Shown here piece by piece: positions 23,903 to 36,067 of a stretch of 64,000 nt of DNA; position 1 is the stretch's first letter, and the number at the start of each line of letters is the position of its first letter. Both the position numbers and the translations under genes were made by a program. A model generated the notes under the pieces. It searched no databases. It saw nothing but the letters and a program-made list of their open reading frames with translations, and was not told the DNA's origin. Origin of the DNA: Nageia nagi (taxonomy: Eukaryota > Pinophyta); NCBI GenBank assembly GCA_050084985.1, contig JBITNC010000001.1, forward strand, positions 155,806,001 through 155,870,000, read 5' to 3'.

Positions 23903-26283
23903 TCATCTCCCAGTAGGACCTCTCCCTACACTAGAACTAGTAGCCCTACTAGAACCACTACCCCCACACTTGGCCTTGTATTTCTTAGCCCTTAATTTTT
24001 CTTCACCTTATCTCTTAGCCTTACATAGATACTCATAGAGATCCTAGATCTACGCATTTGCTCTTTATATGTCCTAGTATAGACTAGCATAGTCTCCTCT
24101 TTTGTATCGTAGTTGGCCTTGTACTCTTTGATTTTAGCATCCTTCTATTCTATGAGCCCATGTAAGCAAGACACATCTAGTTCAAGATCCTTATCAGCTA
24201 TAGATAACATGGAAATCACATATTAGTATTACATGCATTTATAAATAAAAATAAAAATATATATATAAGATAAAAAGAATAAATACCATCATCAACCTCC
24301 TCATCTTCTATTGCATTTGTATCTCCCTTTATGTCTAGCTCATAGTAATCTTGGTCTAGGTTGGTCTCCTCATTATCATCATGACCTACATCAAGTGTCT
24401 CATCATTTGTATTGCCCATGCCATATGAACCCCATCCTACCTAAGTGTATCCTATGTCCCACCCAGTCTATGCATCCCCTACATCATATTCACCTCCATC
24501 ATCCTCAACCTAGTCTGCCTCATGTATGTCTAGGTGGTGAGGACTACATCCTTGCCACCAATCTAAATAGTCCTTGATATGCTTAGGACCATCTATATCT
24601 AGATCATCCTCAAAATTATAGTCCTCACTAGGGATGTCCACTCAAAATCTCAATCTAGGACCAACTTGTAGTCCTCTATGAACTCCCTATTATGGTAGTA
24701 GTGTACTACTATCTTATATTCATATGGTATCCCCTACTGCATCCTAAATTATCAAAATACTCACTTTGACCTATATAACTTAACCAATGACCTGCATGCC
24801 TAAATGTATGTAGAGTGTCTCACCTAGGATAGTTTGTGCATATCCTCTTTCCATTCTAGGGCATACCTATAGGGATGCTAGTACATTTGAGACTCTTTGA
24901 GTGTGTCAAACCATATTCTCCATCCCTCTAGGTCAACATTAGGAAATTCAAGACCTTGTGTAGTTGCCCATTGCTACCATGTGGGCACATCATCAGGAAG
25001 CTCTAATGGTAGAGAGGTCAATCTAGAGATGCCTATCTGATCATAGGCCCATCTATATAGTATCATAGAGTGAGCCACCTATCTCCCCCCTCTCTCCACT
25101 TTAGAAAATGAATGCAAATCATGATATAATTATGCCAAGATAGCTAGGCACCATGCATATCATTGCTCATTTAAAACCATATCCATGATGATAGGAACCA
25201 TCCCCATAGGAAATATCTTGTTACTCTTATCTAGATAGATAATAATGTCCAATAGGTATGCAATTAGGAGCCTAAACTATAGGTCATCCCATGCTGAAGG
25301 ATCCTTTGGTACATGTCACATTAGGAAAACTCCCCTCTTCTTATGATTTATCTCATTTGAGCCTATGAGCCATATAGCCCACTCCTTTGCTCATTCCATG
25401 CTAGGAATGGGAACCATATTCACCAACTTACCTTTGATAGGTAGCCAAGTGATCCTGTATATATCCTCTAGTGTCATCATGATCTCCCCAATGGGTAGGT
25501 GAAAGGTGTTGAATTAGGATCCCACCTTTCCATCAAAGCCATCAACATGACTTGATCATGGTAAATATAATTAGCAAAAGCTAATTAAATCAAGGAAATA
25601 GCCTCAAGTGTGCTCTAACTCTCCTCTAATTAGGGCCATTATTGATAAATAATGAAAGCCATGCTTTTCTTAAAAGCCCTCATGTAGTAGCTATGATCTT
25701 GGCAAGAAGCATCCAAAAGGTAAGTTAGTTTTAGTCATAAATGCATTTTCTTAGATTTTGCAGCATAGTAGAAAGGATCGCTAATGGTATAAGGATAGGT
25801 AAAGAGGACCACCCATGAGCTAAACTAGGATATAAAGGACCACCAATAGCCCTCTTCTCATATGAATGATGATAAAATTTTGTGTACATGATCATATGAA
25901 AAAGACAAACCTTGCCACGAAGATAGAAAAATGAAAAATAACATTAAAAATCAAAAATAAAATCATGTGTGTTCTAAAGCTATAAAAACATAGGAAAAAG
26001 CAAGAATACACTAAGAAAAGATAGGTAAAGATGATTTACCTGATGGCTAGCAAGAGAGTTCATCACCAAAGTAGCTCTATGTCCCTCCTAGTGTGTGATC
26101 AGTAAAGCCATAATAGAAAACTATGGAAAAGAAGCAAAAGTAGTTATAGATTAATAGTAGAAAAGTCAAAAACAAACATCCATTGAATAGGTTTCCAAAA
26201 CTCCAAAGCACTCTCCACTCGTAAAATGCAAGCAAGTGATAATGAAAGGGGGTCAAGCCCTTTTTATAAGATTTCAAAAGCAC
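23903..26283 (-). pseudogene. Plant mobile domain (MAIN/MAIL-like) protein, antisense in element B
   Basis: The start is near 26283 and the end is GRGPTGR-stop near 23903. Early blocks read FLPRS-stop-LLHEGF, then ALMERWDPN, a frameshift, and TFHLPIGEIMMTLEDIYRI with WLPIKGK. This is the PMD signature (ERWRPETHTFHLP-GEMT-TL-D---LGLP--G). Middle blocks include NHKKRGVFLM, DDVPTWQQWATTQGLEFPN and HYYHNREFIEDYK. The tail has an acidic stretch (24216-24419), a Lys/Glu-rich coiled-coil-like part and a Ser/Gly-rich end. PMD proteins act in silencing and development in plants and are often carried by transposons; those roles are family knowledge. The gene reads against the retroelement. Confidence 0.83.
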
Positions 26284-27391
26284 ATATTCCTAGATAGTCT
26301 AGATTCATGCAACTATGGATTACAAGTAGGTAAATGAAGTAGTCAATTATAATTAGTAGAAAATATGTTATTGTCCAAGTTTTACAATTTTCATAAATTT
26401 CTTAAGAAAAGAACCACCCATGATCGGTTGATGGTGTGCTTCTATCAAAATAGATCACCTATGTTTCTTATTTCATCATATTGAACATCTTGATTTGCTA
26501 GATATGATGAAGAGTTACCTATATGGCTATATCTTGGATCTTATTTTGTTATATGCCTCTTGGAATAGGGTTTTAGCTCCCACATAGAGATCATGGTTCT
26601 TTAGCATGTGATTTTAGGATTTATCACATATTATCATGCCTCTTAGCATAGAGTTTCAACTCTCATCATATCATGCCTCTTAACATAGAGTTTCAACTCT
26701 CATCATATCATACCTCTTGGTGTAGAGTTTTAGCTCTCATCATGTCATGCCTCTTGGTGTGAAGTCTTAGCTCCCATATATACATTTTGTAGAGTTTGAT
26801 TCTTATATGATTGTAATATGCTGCTTGGTGCAAAGTATTAGCTTCCATTATATTGTAGTTATGCATAAGTTAGCTCTCATCATATTATAGCAAGCCTCCT
26901 AGTGTGAAGTTGAGCTCCCATTCTACTACAATATGTTATTCACTCATGTTTGTCAAATTTGTCATATGTCATGTGTTATGTTGTTGAAAAGGTCTTGGTA
27001 TGGTCATGTGTGGTCATGGGTTGTCATGTGTGGTTACATGTTGTCATGCATCATCATGTATTGTCTTGTGGTTAGTATCTTTTTGTGTCATTATGTTGTC
27101 TCATTATTTCTATCTTATGTTGTTGGATCATCAAGCATGTCATCATGTGTTGTTAGTATCATGACAAGGGGTAGGTTGAAAAATATCATAGCAGGGAGTT
27201 TTCTCAACCCATATCTAGCTTTTATAGGTTTTGCTATATTACAATATTTGTTGAAATTTAGATTGATTAGTGTTGGTATTATGCTTATTAATGCTTGCTA
27301 ATATTTCATTGCTATGACATATTGGTTGTACTTTGAATGAAAAATCTCAATGCACCTAGTGATATCAATTTCTCATCCAAAGTGGGGCATA
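26284..27391 (+). other. Element B 3' non-coding region with 37-bp repeats
   Basis: Four 37-bp units run from about 26635 to 26783, each like CATGCCTCTTGGTGTAGAGT followed by TTTAGCTCTCATCAT. Looser copies occur at 23700-23790 and 26880-26920, the far sides of the PMD gene. A TGTCATGTGTGG-type repeat lies at 27000-27070. The region ends with the polypurine tract CCAAAGTGGGGCATA (27378-27391). Confidence 0.7.
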
Positions 27392-28208
27392 TGTTATCGC
27401 ATAAAATTTATTTATGCATTTAAATAAATACATTTTCTTGCACTATACACACCTAGAATATTTAATACAATGATATCAATACTTATCTTGAATATGATAA
27501 TAATGTCAATATTTATTTTGAATATGGTTATGATATCAATGGTTGTCTTGAATATCATTATATGTTATGGGATAACCTTATTTATGTAGGTACATGTTGA
27601 CCCATGGCTTGCATTATCATATCTATATAAATAGGGGTCTAATAGTAAGTCCACATCAAGGAGATACATGATCCCATATCTGATCTTGGTGGTGACAATC
27701 CTTTAGGTGTCTCTTGACATCACCATTCAAGGCTATGGTTTGTGTACTTCCTTATGTGAGCTATTTTGACATTGATGATCTATATTGATATCATATCTTT
27801 TTTCAAAACATCCATATACAAGTACTTGACTTGATTTGAAAGCAAAAGACACTCTAATGAATACCATCAATGCTCCTTACTCATGCTAAATACACCATCA
27901 GTGCTCCTTTTAAACACCATATAGATCACCTACGACCCTATTTTTGCAATATTTTAGGTCATTACTTCTAGAGCAAGATTGTTTTACCATAAATGCATCA
28001 AATATATCATCTTTCTTTGGTGTTAGGTACACTTTGTAAGAAAAGTATATAAATTATAGTTCTTGATTGTTATTGTCTCCTTAATTCTAGTGTGGCTATC
28101 TTCTTCATCTATTTTTCTATGTGATCTAAATTGCTATCTGTAGTTCAAAACAAGTATCTTGGGTTTGTAATTATTTATTTATTTGCATTCTTAAAATATT
28201 TGTAAACA
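27392..28208 (+). repeat. Element B 3' LTR
   Basis: It starts TGTTATCGCATAAAA after the polypurine tract and ends ATTTGTAAACA. It matches the 5' LTR throughout, with roughly one difference per ten bases by eye in the first part. Confidence 0.95.
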
Positions 28209-28213
28209 AATAC

Positions 28214-28390
28214 ATATTTTACAAGTTAAATAAATAGATAACTTGGTCTCTTTATTCAATAACTTGGTACCAAATAAAGAAAATAAAAATACATCTAGAA
28301 TTAGCTCATGATCTTAATTCCCCAAATATTTACATTATGTAATCAAGATAAAAAATTGTACAACATTCCTAAATAATTATTCAATACAAT
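28214..28390. other. Host sliver between elements B and C
   Basis: About 177 bases of non-LTR sequence, bounded by B's right duplication AATAC (28209-28213) and C's left duplication GACTC (28391-28395). Its last 14 bases, joined to 36767 onward, match 16531-16690. Confidence 0.8.
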
Positions 28391-28395
28391 GACTC

Positions 28396-29087
28396 TGTTA
28401 ATACCTAAAAAGGATAGTTAAAATACATTTTTAAATATTTGAAATGATGTATTAAATAAATGCTCTTTTATATGTGCACTCTCATCTACCTTTATGTTTT
28501 ATGGTAACAAGTCAACTTGGCATCACAATAAGCCTAAGTAGGAGCCTTAGCATTAGACTGTTACCTAAAAAAGTGGATGGGTTATGCATGATCAAAGATA
28601 TGATATGATATAATCTTAAATACTTGATAGATGGTAACATACTTGTGTCAATCTTGATTGATGTTTTTTAATGCCACTTATCATCTCCATATTTTGTTAT
28701 ACTTTGACCTCTATATTCTTGTGATCTTTCATCCCTTTGTGAACAAGATTTGACACATCAAAGGTGGGATGATGACATTGAGTGAAATAAAGAGGCATTA
28801 TACAATAAAAATTGGGTACTACCATTAGGTTTCTAGCACTATCACTGGGTTGAGGTTAGATTGTTGACTCCATGTTTTAAGTAAGCTCATCATTCATCCT
28901 CTTTTGATCAAATTTTTCTTCAATTCATTATCAAAGGTAGAGTACATGTTTGTATCTTCTGTTAATACAAATTTGATAGGTCAAGGTCAATTATGTCATT
29001 ATCATCTATTTCTCAATATTTCATAGTTAATCAATAAATTTAATTATTTTTTACATAATCCTAATAATTATTATTTTAGTTATAACA
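28396..29087 (+). repeat. Element C 5' LTR
   Basis: It starts TGTTAATACCTAAAAAGG and ends TTAGTTATAACA, 692 bases. It aligns with 36068-36761 and with H's LTR. Its TATA region has decayed (TTACCTAAAAAAG) where the 3' LTR keeps TTATAAAGG. Confidence 0.93.
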
Positions 29088-29089
29088 AT

Positions 29090-29102
29090 TGGTGAACCTG
29101 AC
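29090..29102 (+). other. Element C primer-binding site
   Basis: TGGTGAACCTGAC begins two bases after the LTR. It is close to the site in B, and the tRNA is not assigned. Confidence 0.6.
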
Positions 29103-29218
29103 TTCTTTTTGATACATTGAATTATCCTTCACTAGTTGCTCTAAAATCTTAGGATTTTGGATAGGACTCATCTTGCATTTTAAGTATTTTAAAAATGGAA
29201 CCTACTTAGTTTCTTACC

Positions 29219-30070
29219 ATGATCAATAACTTTGATGAGACTACCGGAGCTAACCTCAAAAAGATGCTATATGGAAATGAAGAAAGAAGTGAATCCTCTA
29301 ACATTAGGGGTAACAATCGATCCTTCAAAGGTGCTCCACGCATGACTAAGGATTCCAATCTATTATGTGATGAAATTCATAATACTAAGGCACCTAATCT
29401 ACAAGTGGAACATCTTTTCAATACATACAATGGTAAAGGAAACCTTATGGCTCATATAAAGGATTTTGAAATGAAATTCGAGTTAAAATTTGGAATGAAG
29501 GATAATTTGAGAGCTAAATACTTCCCTACTATATTAAAAGGTTATGCACTCAATTCATACTTCTGTTTACCTACTAAGTCAATTAATTGCTATGTATAAC
29601 TTATATCATAATTTTACATCTAAAAAAATAAGATAAAGAGTTCCATGCCATAGAAGAACCCTCATCCAAAGAGTAATAAAAAAGTCAAAAAAAACAAAAT
29701 TTTAGGAAAAATAATAGGTTACCTTTGGCTCTTGCTATTATGTTCAAGGACTATTTACAAAATGGACTAATCAAACCTAATCCAAAAAAAGAGTTATATC
29801 CTCATGCTAATAAACATAATTTGGTACAATGAATTAGAATTTTGTGAATATCATAAAGTTAAAGATCATAGAACAAATGCATGTATGATCTTAAGAAAGC
29901 AATTGCAAAAATTGCTAGATGATGGTAGGATACAATATGAGGCTCATGAAATAGATTCAAACGATTTCAAAACACTCATAAAAAATATCATATTCAACCA
30001 AGAATTGAGTGGTACTCCTAGGAGAGGAAGACCTATAGGGAGTATCAATCTAGCTACAAATGAGTGAATA
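29219..30070 (+). pseudogene. Element C gag, decayed
   Basis: The first 126 codons are open (29219-29599) and carry LFNTYNGKGNLMAHIKDFEM and FGMKDNLRAKYFPTILKGYA, a short capsid-like domain also seen in element E. Most of the capsid C-terminus (29600-29800) is missing or shifted. The zinc-knuckle-like motif FCEYHKVKDHRTNAC is at 29840-29884, then ILRKQLQKLLDDGRI. Relatives have C-x2-H/C-x4-H-x4-C. The region ends in a basic GTPRRGRPIGS stretch. Confidence 0.82.
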
Positions 30071-30186
30071 GTCCCTTGCAATCCTAGTATATAATAACTC
30101 CTTGAACAACTAAAGGTAAACCATGCCAAGATAAGTATTTTTGAACTTTTACAATTATCAATTGAACATAAAGATGCTTTGTTTGA

Positions 30187-30720
30187 TTGCTTAAGCAAAT
30201 TGAAGTTGATTTAGATATTCCAATTTCTAAATTTGTGGAATTGGTAGGCAATCTTGACACTAAATTAGTTTGTAACATGCTTTCCTTTCAAGAGAGTGAA
30301 TTGCCTAATGAAGATGTTATTGAGAAAAAACTAGGACTATATATCCATTTTAACATTTATGGTATTACTATTAAAAAAGCTTTGATTGATATTGGTTCAA
30401 ATATCAATGTATGTTTCATTGAATTATTGCAAAAATACTTCCCTTTCACATATGTAAAAATGAAAGGAACCACTATTAGCATTAAAGGGTTTGATAATAC
30501 TAAAAAGAAATGTATTGGATATATATCTATGCCTATTGAAGTAGGTGGTAAAATGATTCATTAAAAAGTGTATGATTCATTAAAAAGTGTATGTGTTTCA
30601 AGTGACATTGCCATATAACTTGTTTATTGTTAGACCTTAGATCCATAAGATTAGGGATGTTACTTCCACTTTGGATCAGTCAATTACATTTATGCATAAA
30701 GAAAAAAATGTTACTATCCA
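30187..30720 (+). pseudogene. Element C aspartic protease, decayed
   Basis: An open stretch of 125 codons (30187-30564) contains KKALIDIGSNINVCFIELLQ. The protease motif is normally D-S/T-G or, in Tat-like elements, D-x-G-x-x-x-N; here D-I-G-S-N-I-N. The second half reads DNTKKKCIGYISMPIEVGGK, then after a stop the LLLGRPWIH-type block decays to a readable TFMHKEKNVTIHA near 30690. The protease would have cut the gag-pol precursor. Confidence 0.78.
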
Positions 30721-31900
30721 TGCATAGGAAAATTCTAAAAATGTATTTTGAGAAGATGAGAGGTTCTAGATTCCTCATAATTTGGTTGAAATTTAGGAAT
30801 ATGCACCAACACTTGTTACAACTTTCTTCCCATAAGAGGTAATAATTGGAGCATATAGAATCCTAGAACTATACATCTAGGAGAAATTCAAAGAGTTTGA
30901 ATGACCCCTTATAGCCTCAAAAACATATTGCTTTTGCAAGGATGAGGTTGAATCCAAGCATTATCGCTCAATTCTTAAGCAAAAAAATGATCTTGTTGAA
31001 GATGTGAATATGCTCTACGAAGAACACAAAGAAAAAAGTGCATCCAATAGTGAAGATACAACTCCCATAACATAGAAAATATCAAGTCTAGTAAGTATGT
31101 ATTTTAATAGAATTGATTCCACTTCTACTAATGAGTAAATGCATAAATGTTAGTATGATGAAAAAGGACTAGGCAAGAATGAATAGGGAATCATAGAACC
31201 CATTCCAAATGAAGGTCAACACAAAATAATAATCGATGTTGGATTTGATGATTCTACATTTAGCTCATCTTCAACAGTTTCAAGGATTCAAAATATTGAT
31301 AGTTGTGATCAAGGATGCACCAAATATATACATGATGACTGGTTGCATTATGGAATGATACATGGTCCAACAAAGGAGTTATAAGCTTACTATGCAAATC
31401 CATTCCTACCTCCTACAACTCTAGTTCAAGTGGATATTTTTAGAAATGATGATATGATCCTTGAGAAGCTAGTGGCATGAAGTGAGTTTACCAAATTAAG
31501 TGAAAAGAGGCTAATAGTATGGGTCATGCAATATTAGGCATATTTTGGTGAGGAGGTATGGACAGTTGATGTAGATGTTACAAGTTAAATCCTAACCTTT
31601 CCTTTTATTTATGTTCATTTTTCTTGCATTTTTATTCATTTTTGTTCATTTTTTCATAGATTCAATTCTAGGTTAGGTCATATTTCTTTCATTATCAATC
31701 TCCTTATCCCTTAATGGGATATAATGATGCTAAGTTCCTAGAATTATTGCTCCATTATTCCCATATCTTATGGTTAATTTTGGATGCAAGACTAGGGACA
31801 TTACCTATGCCTTCCCAACTTAGTGATAATATATCCTATCTTAGTGAAGAAATAGTAGAAGTAAATATCAATACCCAAGAGGACCCATAGTTGATCAAAA
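30721..31900 (+). pseudogene. Element C PR-RT linker, decayed
   Basis: No named domain is seen. The region is partly readable: VVTTFFP, ASKTYCFCKDEVESKHYRSI, then an acidic Ser/Asn-rich part (KEKSASNSEDTTPIT) and YIHDDWLHYGMIHGP. It corresponds in place to the 55915-56660 region of element E. Such linkers are long in Tat-like elements. Stops are frequent from 31080 on. Confidence 0.5.
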
Positions 31901-33400
31901 TAGGAGCTTGGCTAACCCTAGAAGAATAAGAAAGGTATCACCTATTATTGTAAGAGTTTTTAAATATCTTTTCTTGGTATTTTTTTGATATGTTTGGTCT
32001 TGATCCTAATTTTCTCACTCATAGCCTAGTTTTTAATGAAATTATCAAACCAATTCAACAAAATCCTAGAAAAATGTATGTTAGGGTATCTCTTGTTACA
32101 TAAAAGAAAATTGAGAAATATCTTGCTGGTAGTTTCATTATTCCCATTGAGTATTCATCATGGATTTCTAACATTGTTCCTATAGCTAAGCCTAATGGTG
32201 AAATAAGATATTCCATAGATTTTAGAGATATCAATAAGGCATATCCCAAAGATGCCTTTCCTTTTCCCAACATTGATATGATTGTAGATTCAATATTAGT
32301 CCATGAGATTTTCTCTTTCATGGATGGATTTTCTAGATACAATAAAGTTAGGATCAATAAGAAGGACCAACATAAGATAATTTTTGTTACTATTTGGGGC
32401 ATATTTTATTCGATGGTCATTCCTTTTGGTCTAAAGATTGTAGGTACAACTTATTAGAGAGCCATGGTGAGTATGTTCTATAATATGATCCATGATAGGT
32501 TTGAGGTATATGTTGATGAAATCTTAGCCAAATCCACAACCAAAGATAATCACATTTTATATTTGAGAAATATTTTTTAGAGAATGAGAGAGTACAAGTT
32601 GAAGTTGAAACCTCAAAAGCATGCATTTGCAATCTCATTAGATAAATTACTTGGATTCATTATTTCCAAAAGAGGTATAAAGGGGGATCCTAAGAAAGTT
32701 TCACCCATTGTTGATTTTCCTCCTCCTAATAAATTGAAGGAATTGAGAAGTATTCAAGAAAAATTTCAAGTCAAAAGGTTCATTGCTCAGGTAGTAGATA
32801 TGACTTCCTCATTTTCTCATTTATTGAAGAAAGGTGAGAAATTTATTTGGGATGAAAAGTTTCAATAGGATTTGGATAAAATCAAAAGGTATCTTACTAA
32901 AGCTCTAATTTTATGCCCCTATAACTCAAATTTTTTTTTTTACTTTATATTTCAATAACATTAAGTGTACTAGGGGTAATGCTAGCTCAAAAGGATGAAA
33001 ATAATAAGGAAAGAGCAATCTACTATGTAATCAAGATTTTACTTGATTATAAGATAAGATACATCCCAATTGAAAATATGTATTTTGATATAGTCTTCTC
33101 AACTAAAAAAGTTAAGAAATTATATGATTGGAAACACAACTTATATCATAGGTGAAGTAGATCCACTATGATATCTCATGTACAAGTCCTACTTATCTAG
33201 AAGGGTTGCAAAGTGGTTAACATTACTTCAAGAATTTGATTTGGTCTTTGTCACTTATAATTTGATAAAGGAATAGGTCATAGCATATTTCATTACCAAT
33301 CACCCATGAAATGAAACATCTAACACATAGGAATAGTTTCTAGATGAAATGGATAAATAGAACACTTCTGAACCAAGCACTATAGTTGCATCCCTGCATT
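31900..33400 (+). pseudogene. Element C reverse transcriptase and RNase H, decayed
   Basis: RT reads from LLL-stop-EFLNIFSWYFFDMFGLDP (31950) through IPIEYSSWISNIVPIAKPNG, YSIDFRDINKAYPKDAFPFP and FSFMDGFSRYNKV, the last with the first catalytic Asp. The active-site box reads YVDEILAKS at 32509-32535, YVDD changed to YVDE. The thumb reads LKPQKHAFAISLDKLLGFII and FPPPNKLKELRSIQEKFQVK (32584-32868). RNase H follows but is largely unreadable after 32940. Several stops replace Gln or Trp codons. Confidence 0.88.
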
Positions 33401-33447
33401 TTTGCCTCATTCCTAGGCTTAGGTTCTCACAAGTTTTTGTTGGTTTC

Positions 33448-34060
33448 ATGGAAAATTATGAATGGAACCTATTATTTGATGGTTCTAAGTGTATTCATGA
33501 AGTAAGGGAAGGAATTGTGCTTATCAACCCTCATAATGATGTTGCCCCTATGCATTACCATTTAAATTTTGATTGCACTAACAATATCATAGAATATGAA
33601 GCTCTAATTCTAGGTTTAAAGGTTGCAATACTTATAAAAGTAAAAAGGATCAAAATATTTGGTGATTCTCAACTCATTGTGAAGCAAGTGTCAAACATAT
33701 ACATGACCAAAGATCCCAAGTTGCAACCATATAAAGAAATGGTAGAGAATCTCCTCATCTACTTCAATAAGTATGAAATTGACAACATTCCAAGAGACAA
33801 TAACAAGTATGTTAATCCTATGGTTAGTGCTACTTCCCTTGCTCCTATTTTCATAGAATATGAAGATACTATTATCATAATCAAAAATATTGATAATCCT
33901 TCCCATGATTTTGTTGTTGAAGATTTCATTGAGGATCATTATTTTTCTAGTATTATATCAATGTATGTGAATGGTATTAAGATGTTTTTAATTATCTTAA
34001 ATATGGTGTTATTACTATTACATTTGATTATAATGTTATAATTAGACTTAAAAAGCTATC
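33448..34060 (+). pseudogene. Element C second RNase H-like domain
   Basis: An open frame of 197 codons, the longest in C. It reads LLFDGSKC, NIIEYEALILGLKVAILI, KIFGDSQLIVKQVSNIY. The D-G, Y-E-A-L and G-D-S-Q blocks place the acidic residues of an RNase H fold. A second, archaeal-type RNase H between RT/RNase H and integrase is the hallmark of Tat/Ogre-lineage gypsy elements. The first Met is not necessarily native; it sits inside the polyprotein. Confidence 0.82.
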
Positions 34061-34079
34061 AACTAAGTATGTTATCTTA

Positions 34080-35235
34080 AGTGATTTGTTGTATAGAAGA
34101 TATTTTGATGGTGCTCTTCTTAAATGTTCAATGAGGCATGAAGTAAATATGGCCCATCACCAAGGTCATGATGGTGAATATGATGGACACTTTAGTGCTA
34201 ATTTTTTTTTTATCAAAAATTGCTTCAAATAGATTATTATTGGCCTACTATGCTTGAAAATTGTAATTTGTATATTAAAAAATGTGAACAATATCAAAAG
34301 AATGCTAGTATTCAACCTTTTCCATCTCATGCTTTGTATTCTATTGTATCTCCTTGGCCTTTTTCTATTTGGGCACTTGATTTTATTGGTAAAATTAATC
34401 TTGTTTCAAGAGATGGCCATAAGTTTATCATTATAGCTACATAATATTTCACAAAATGGGTGGAGGCTAAACCCATGAAATCTACAAAAGGAGGTATAAT
34501 TGTTGAATATTTTTATGGAGTTTATCATTTCTAGATATGATGTGCCTTCTAAATTGTTCATGGATAATGGTCCTAGCTTTAAACATAACAAGGTTAATAA
34601 ATTTTGTACTAAATATCATATTGAACAAAATTTCTCTACTCCATATTACCCCCAAGGTGATGGTCAAGTGAAAATTTCTAACAAGATCATTAAGAGTATA
34701 TTATCCAAAATTATTGCAAAACATGGTAAACATTAGAATGAATAACTCTCTTATGATTTTTGGGAGAACAAGTATAATAGCTTCCATAGGGGTAACTCCT
34801 TTCTCCTTGATGTTTGGTAATGAAGTCATAGTTCCCCTTAAGCTAGAAATCCCATCTCTTCGAGTGTCACTAGATGGTATCATTCCTAATGAGGATAGAA
34901 GGAAAGTTAGATTAGCCTAACTAGAGATCCTAGATGAAAAATGGGTTAATGATATAAAACACCTTCATGTATACCATTCTATAATCCAAAAAGCATATAG
35001 GAAAAATATAAATCCTAAATAGTTCAAATTTTATGATCTAGTCTTAAAGGAAAACCTTGCCAACACTAAAGCTCTAGAAAATGAAAATAAAGGTAAGTTC
35101 TAACATAACTAGATAGGTCCTTACATTGTCATTTGAAATTATGGAAAAGGTGCATATAAATTATCAACAATTTATGGTAAAGAATAATTCAATCCAATCA
35201 ATGTTATGCATATTAGAAAGTTTTATGTTTGATAT
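34080..35235 (+). pseudogene. Element C integrase, decayed
   Basis: The N-terminal zinc-binding part reads HHQGHDGEYDGHF and YYWPTMLENCNLYIKKCEQY, the H-H-C-C module. The core reads WPFSIWALDFIGKI (first Asp), ISRYDVPSKLFMDNGPSF (second Asp), then YYPQGDGQVKISNKI, where the third catalytic residue (Glu in NGQVEA) has become Lys. The C-terminal part reads GVTPFSLMFGNEVIVPLKLE and IGPYIVI, the GPY/F module, to VMHIRKFYV-stop at 35233. Frames change three or four times. Confidence 0.9.
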
Positions 35236-36067
35236 TTTTCATAAAATCCTACATATCTTTATCTTTTCATATTAACATTTTAGGAAAACAAGCTTATAAC
35301 CTGGAAATGTCATTGTGTTCTTAGCAATGCCACTAGATTCACATAATTAGAAAAAGATTAAAATTTGAATGTCTCTTCCTTATCATGGTAAATCAACAAA
35401 AAGGTATTTTTTTCCTTTACTTTCATTTATTTTTGTAAAAAGTTTCTTATCAATGATGCTTATGAAAGCATGTCAATATGGTATTTCATTTTTGATATCA
35501 TTAGCCTTATTCATAAGGGTCACTCTTATTAGAAAACCCATAGCGATATGGTGGCTTGGGAAACCAAGCTAGTCATTCTTATCCTTTGTTGCCTTTATAA
35601 GGAAGGGTCATTCTTTTCATTTGGTACCTTTGTAAGAAGGGGCCATTCATATCAAAATCTATGGTAACATGATGGCTTGAGAAACTAAGTCAATCAATCC
35701 AAATTGTTTATCATCTTCTTCATCTTGGTAGGTAAGTTACCAAGGATAGGTTTGCTTCTATTATCATACTTTCCATATCATGTTATTCAATATTTTTATT
35801 TGAGATATATTGCATAAAAATTTTCTTTTCTAAGCTCATTTTAGGTACCTTTTTCTTTTCCTTAGATTGCTCCTATGATGAGAGGTTCATAATGTTGCAA
35901 CCAAGTCAAAGAGGGGAATAACATAAGTAAAAATTAGGGCATTCAAAGCTATTGGCATATCACAATTTTTTAGGGAGTATCTTCTTACTTTTCTTGTTAT
36001 ACTTTGAATTCATGCTTTGATATTCTTTTACCTCAAAAGCATCAAAACATTTTCAAAGTGGGGCATC
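35236..36067 (+). other. Element C 3' UTR and polypurine tract
   Basis: No ORF of note. It holds about two 86-88-bp repeat units (35500-35700), shared with H. The polypurine tract TCAAAGTGGGGCATC (36053-36067) directly precedes the 3' LTR and would prime plus-strand DNA synthesis. Confidence 0.8.

Larger units (their letters stand above)
20370..28208 (+). mobile_element. Element B: non-autonomous gypsy element with antisense PMD gene
   Basis: The element is 7.84 kb, bounded by LTRs at 20370-21185 and 27392-28208, and flanked by the exact 5-bp duplication AATAC (20365-20369 and 28209-28213). Contents in order: 5' LTR, primer site TGGTGAATCCGACAT, gag (21319-23640), antisense PMD gene (23903-26283), a 3' region with 37-bp repeats, polypurine tract CCAAAGTGGGGCATA, 3' LTR. 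No protease, RT, RNase H or integrase can be read, so mobility would have depended on another element. Antisense extra ORFs between the coding region and the 3' LTR are known from Tat-lineage plant gypsy elements. Confidence 0.93.

Noticed and set aside
24311-24577. 88-codon plus-strand open frame, His-rich
   Set aside because: Antisense shadow of the acidic tail of the PMD pseudogene.
26933-27301. 122-codon plus-strand open frame
   Set aside because: It lies in the 3' non-coding part of element B, is Cys/Val/Ser-rich from a TGTCATGTGTGG-type repeat, and resembles no protein family.
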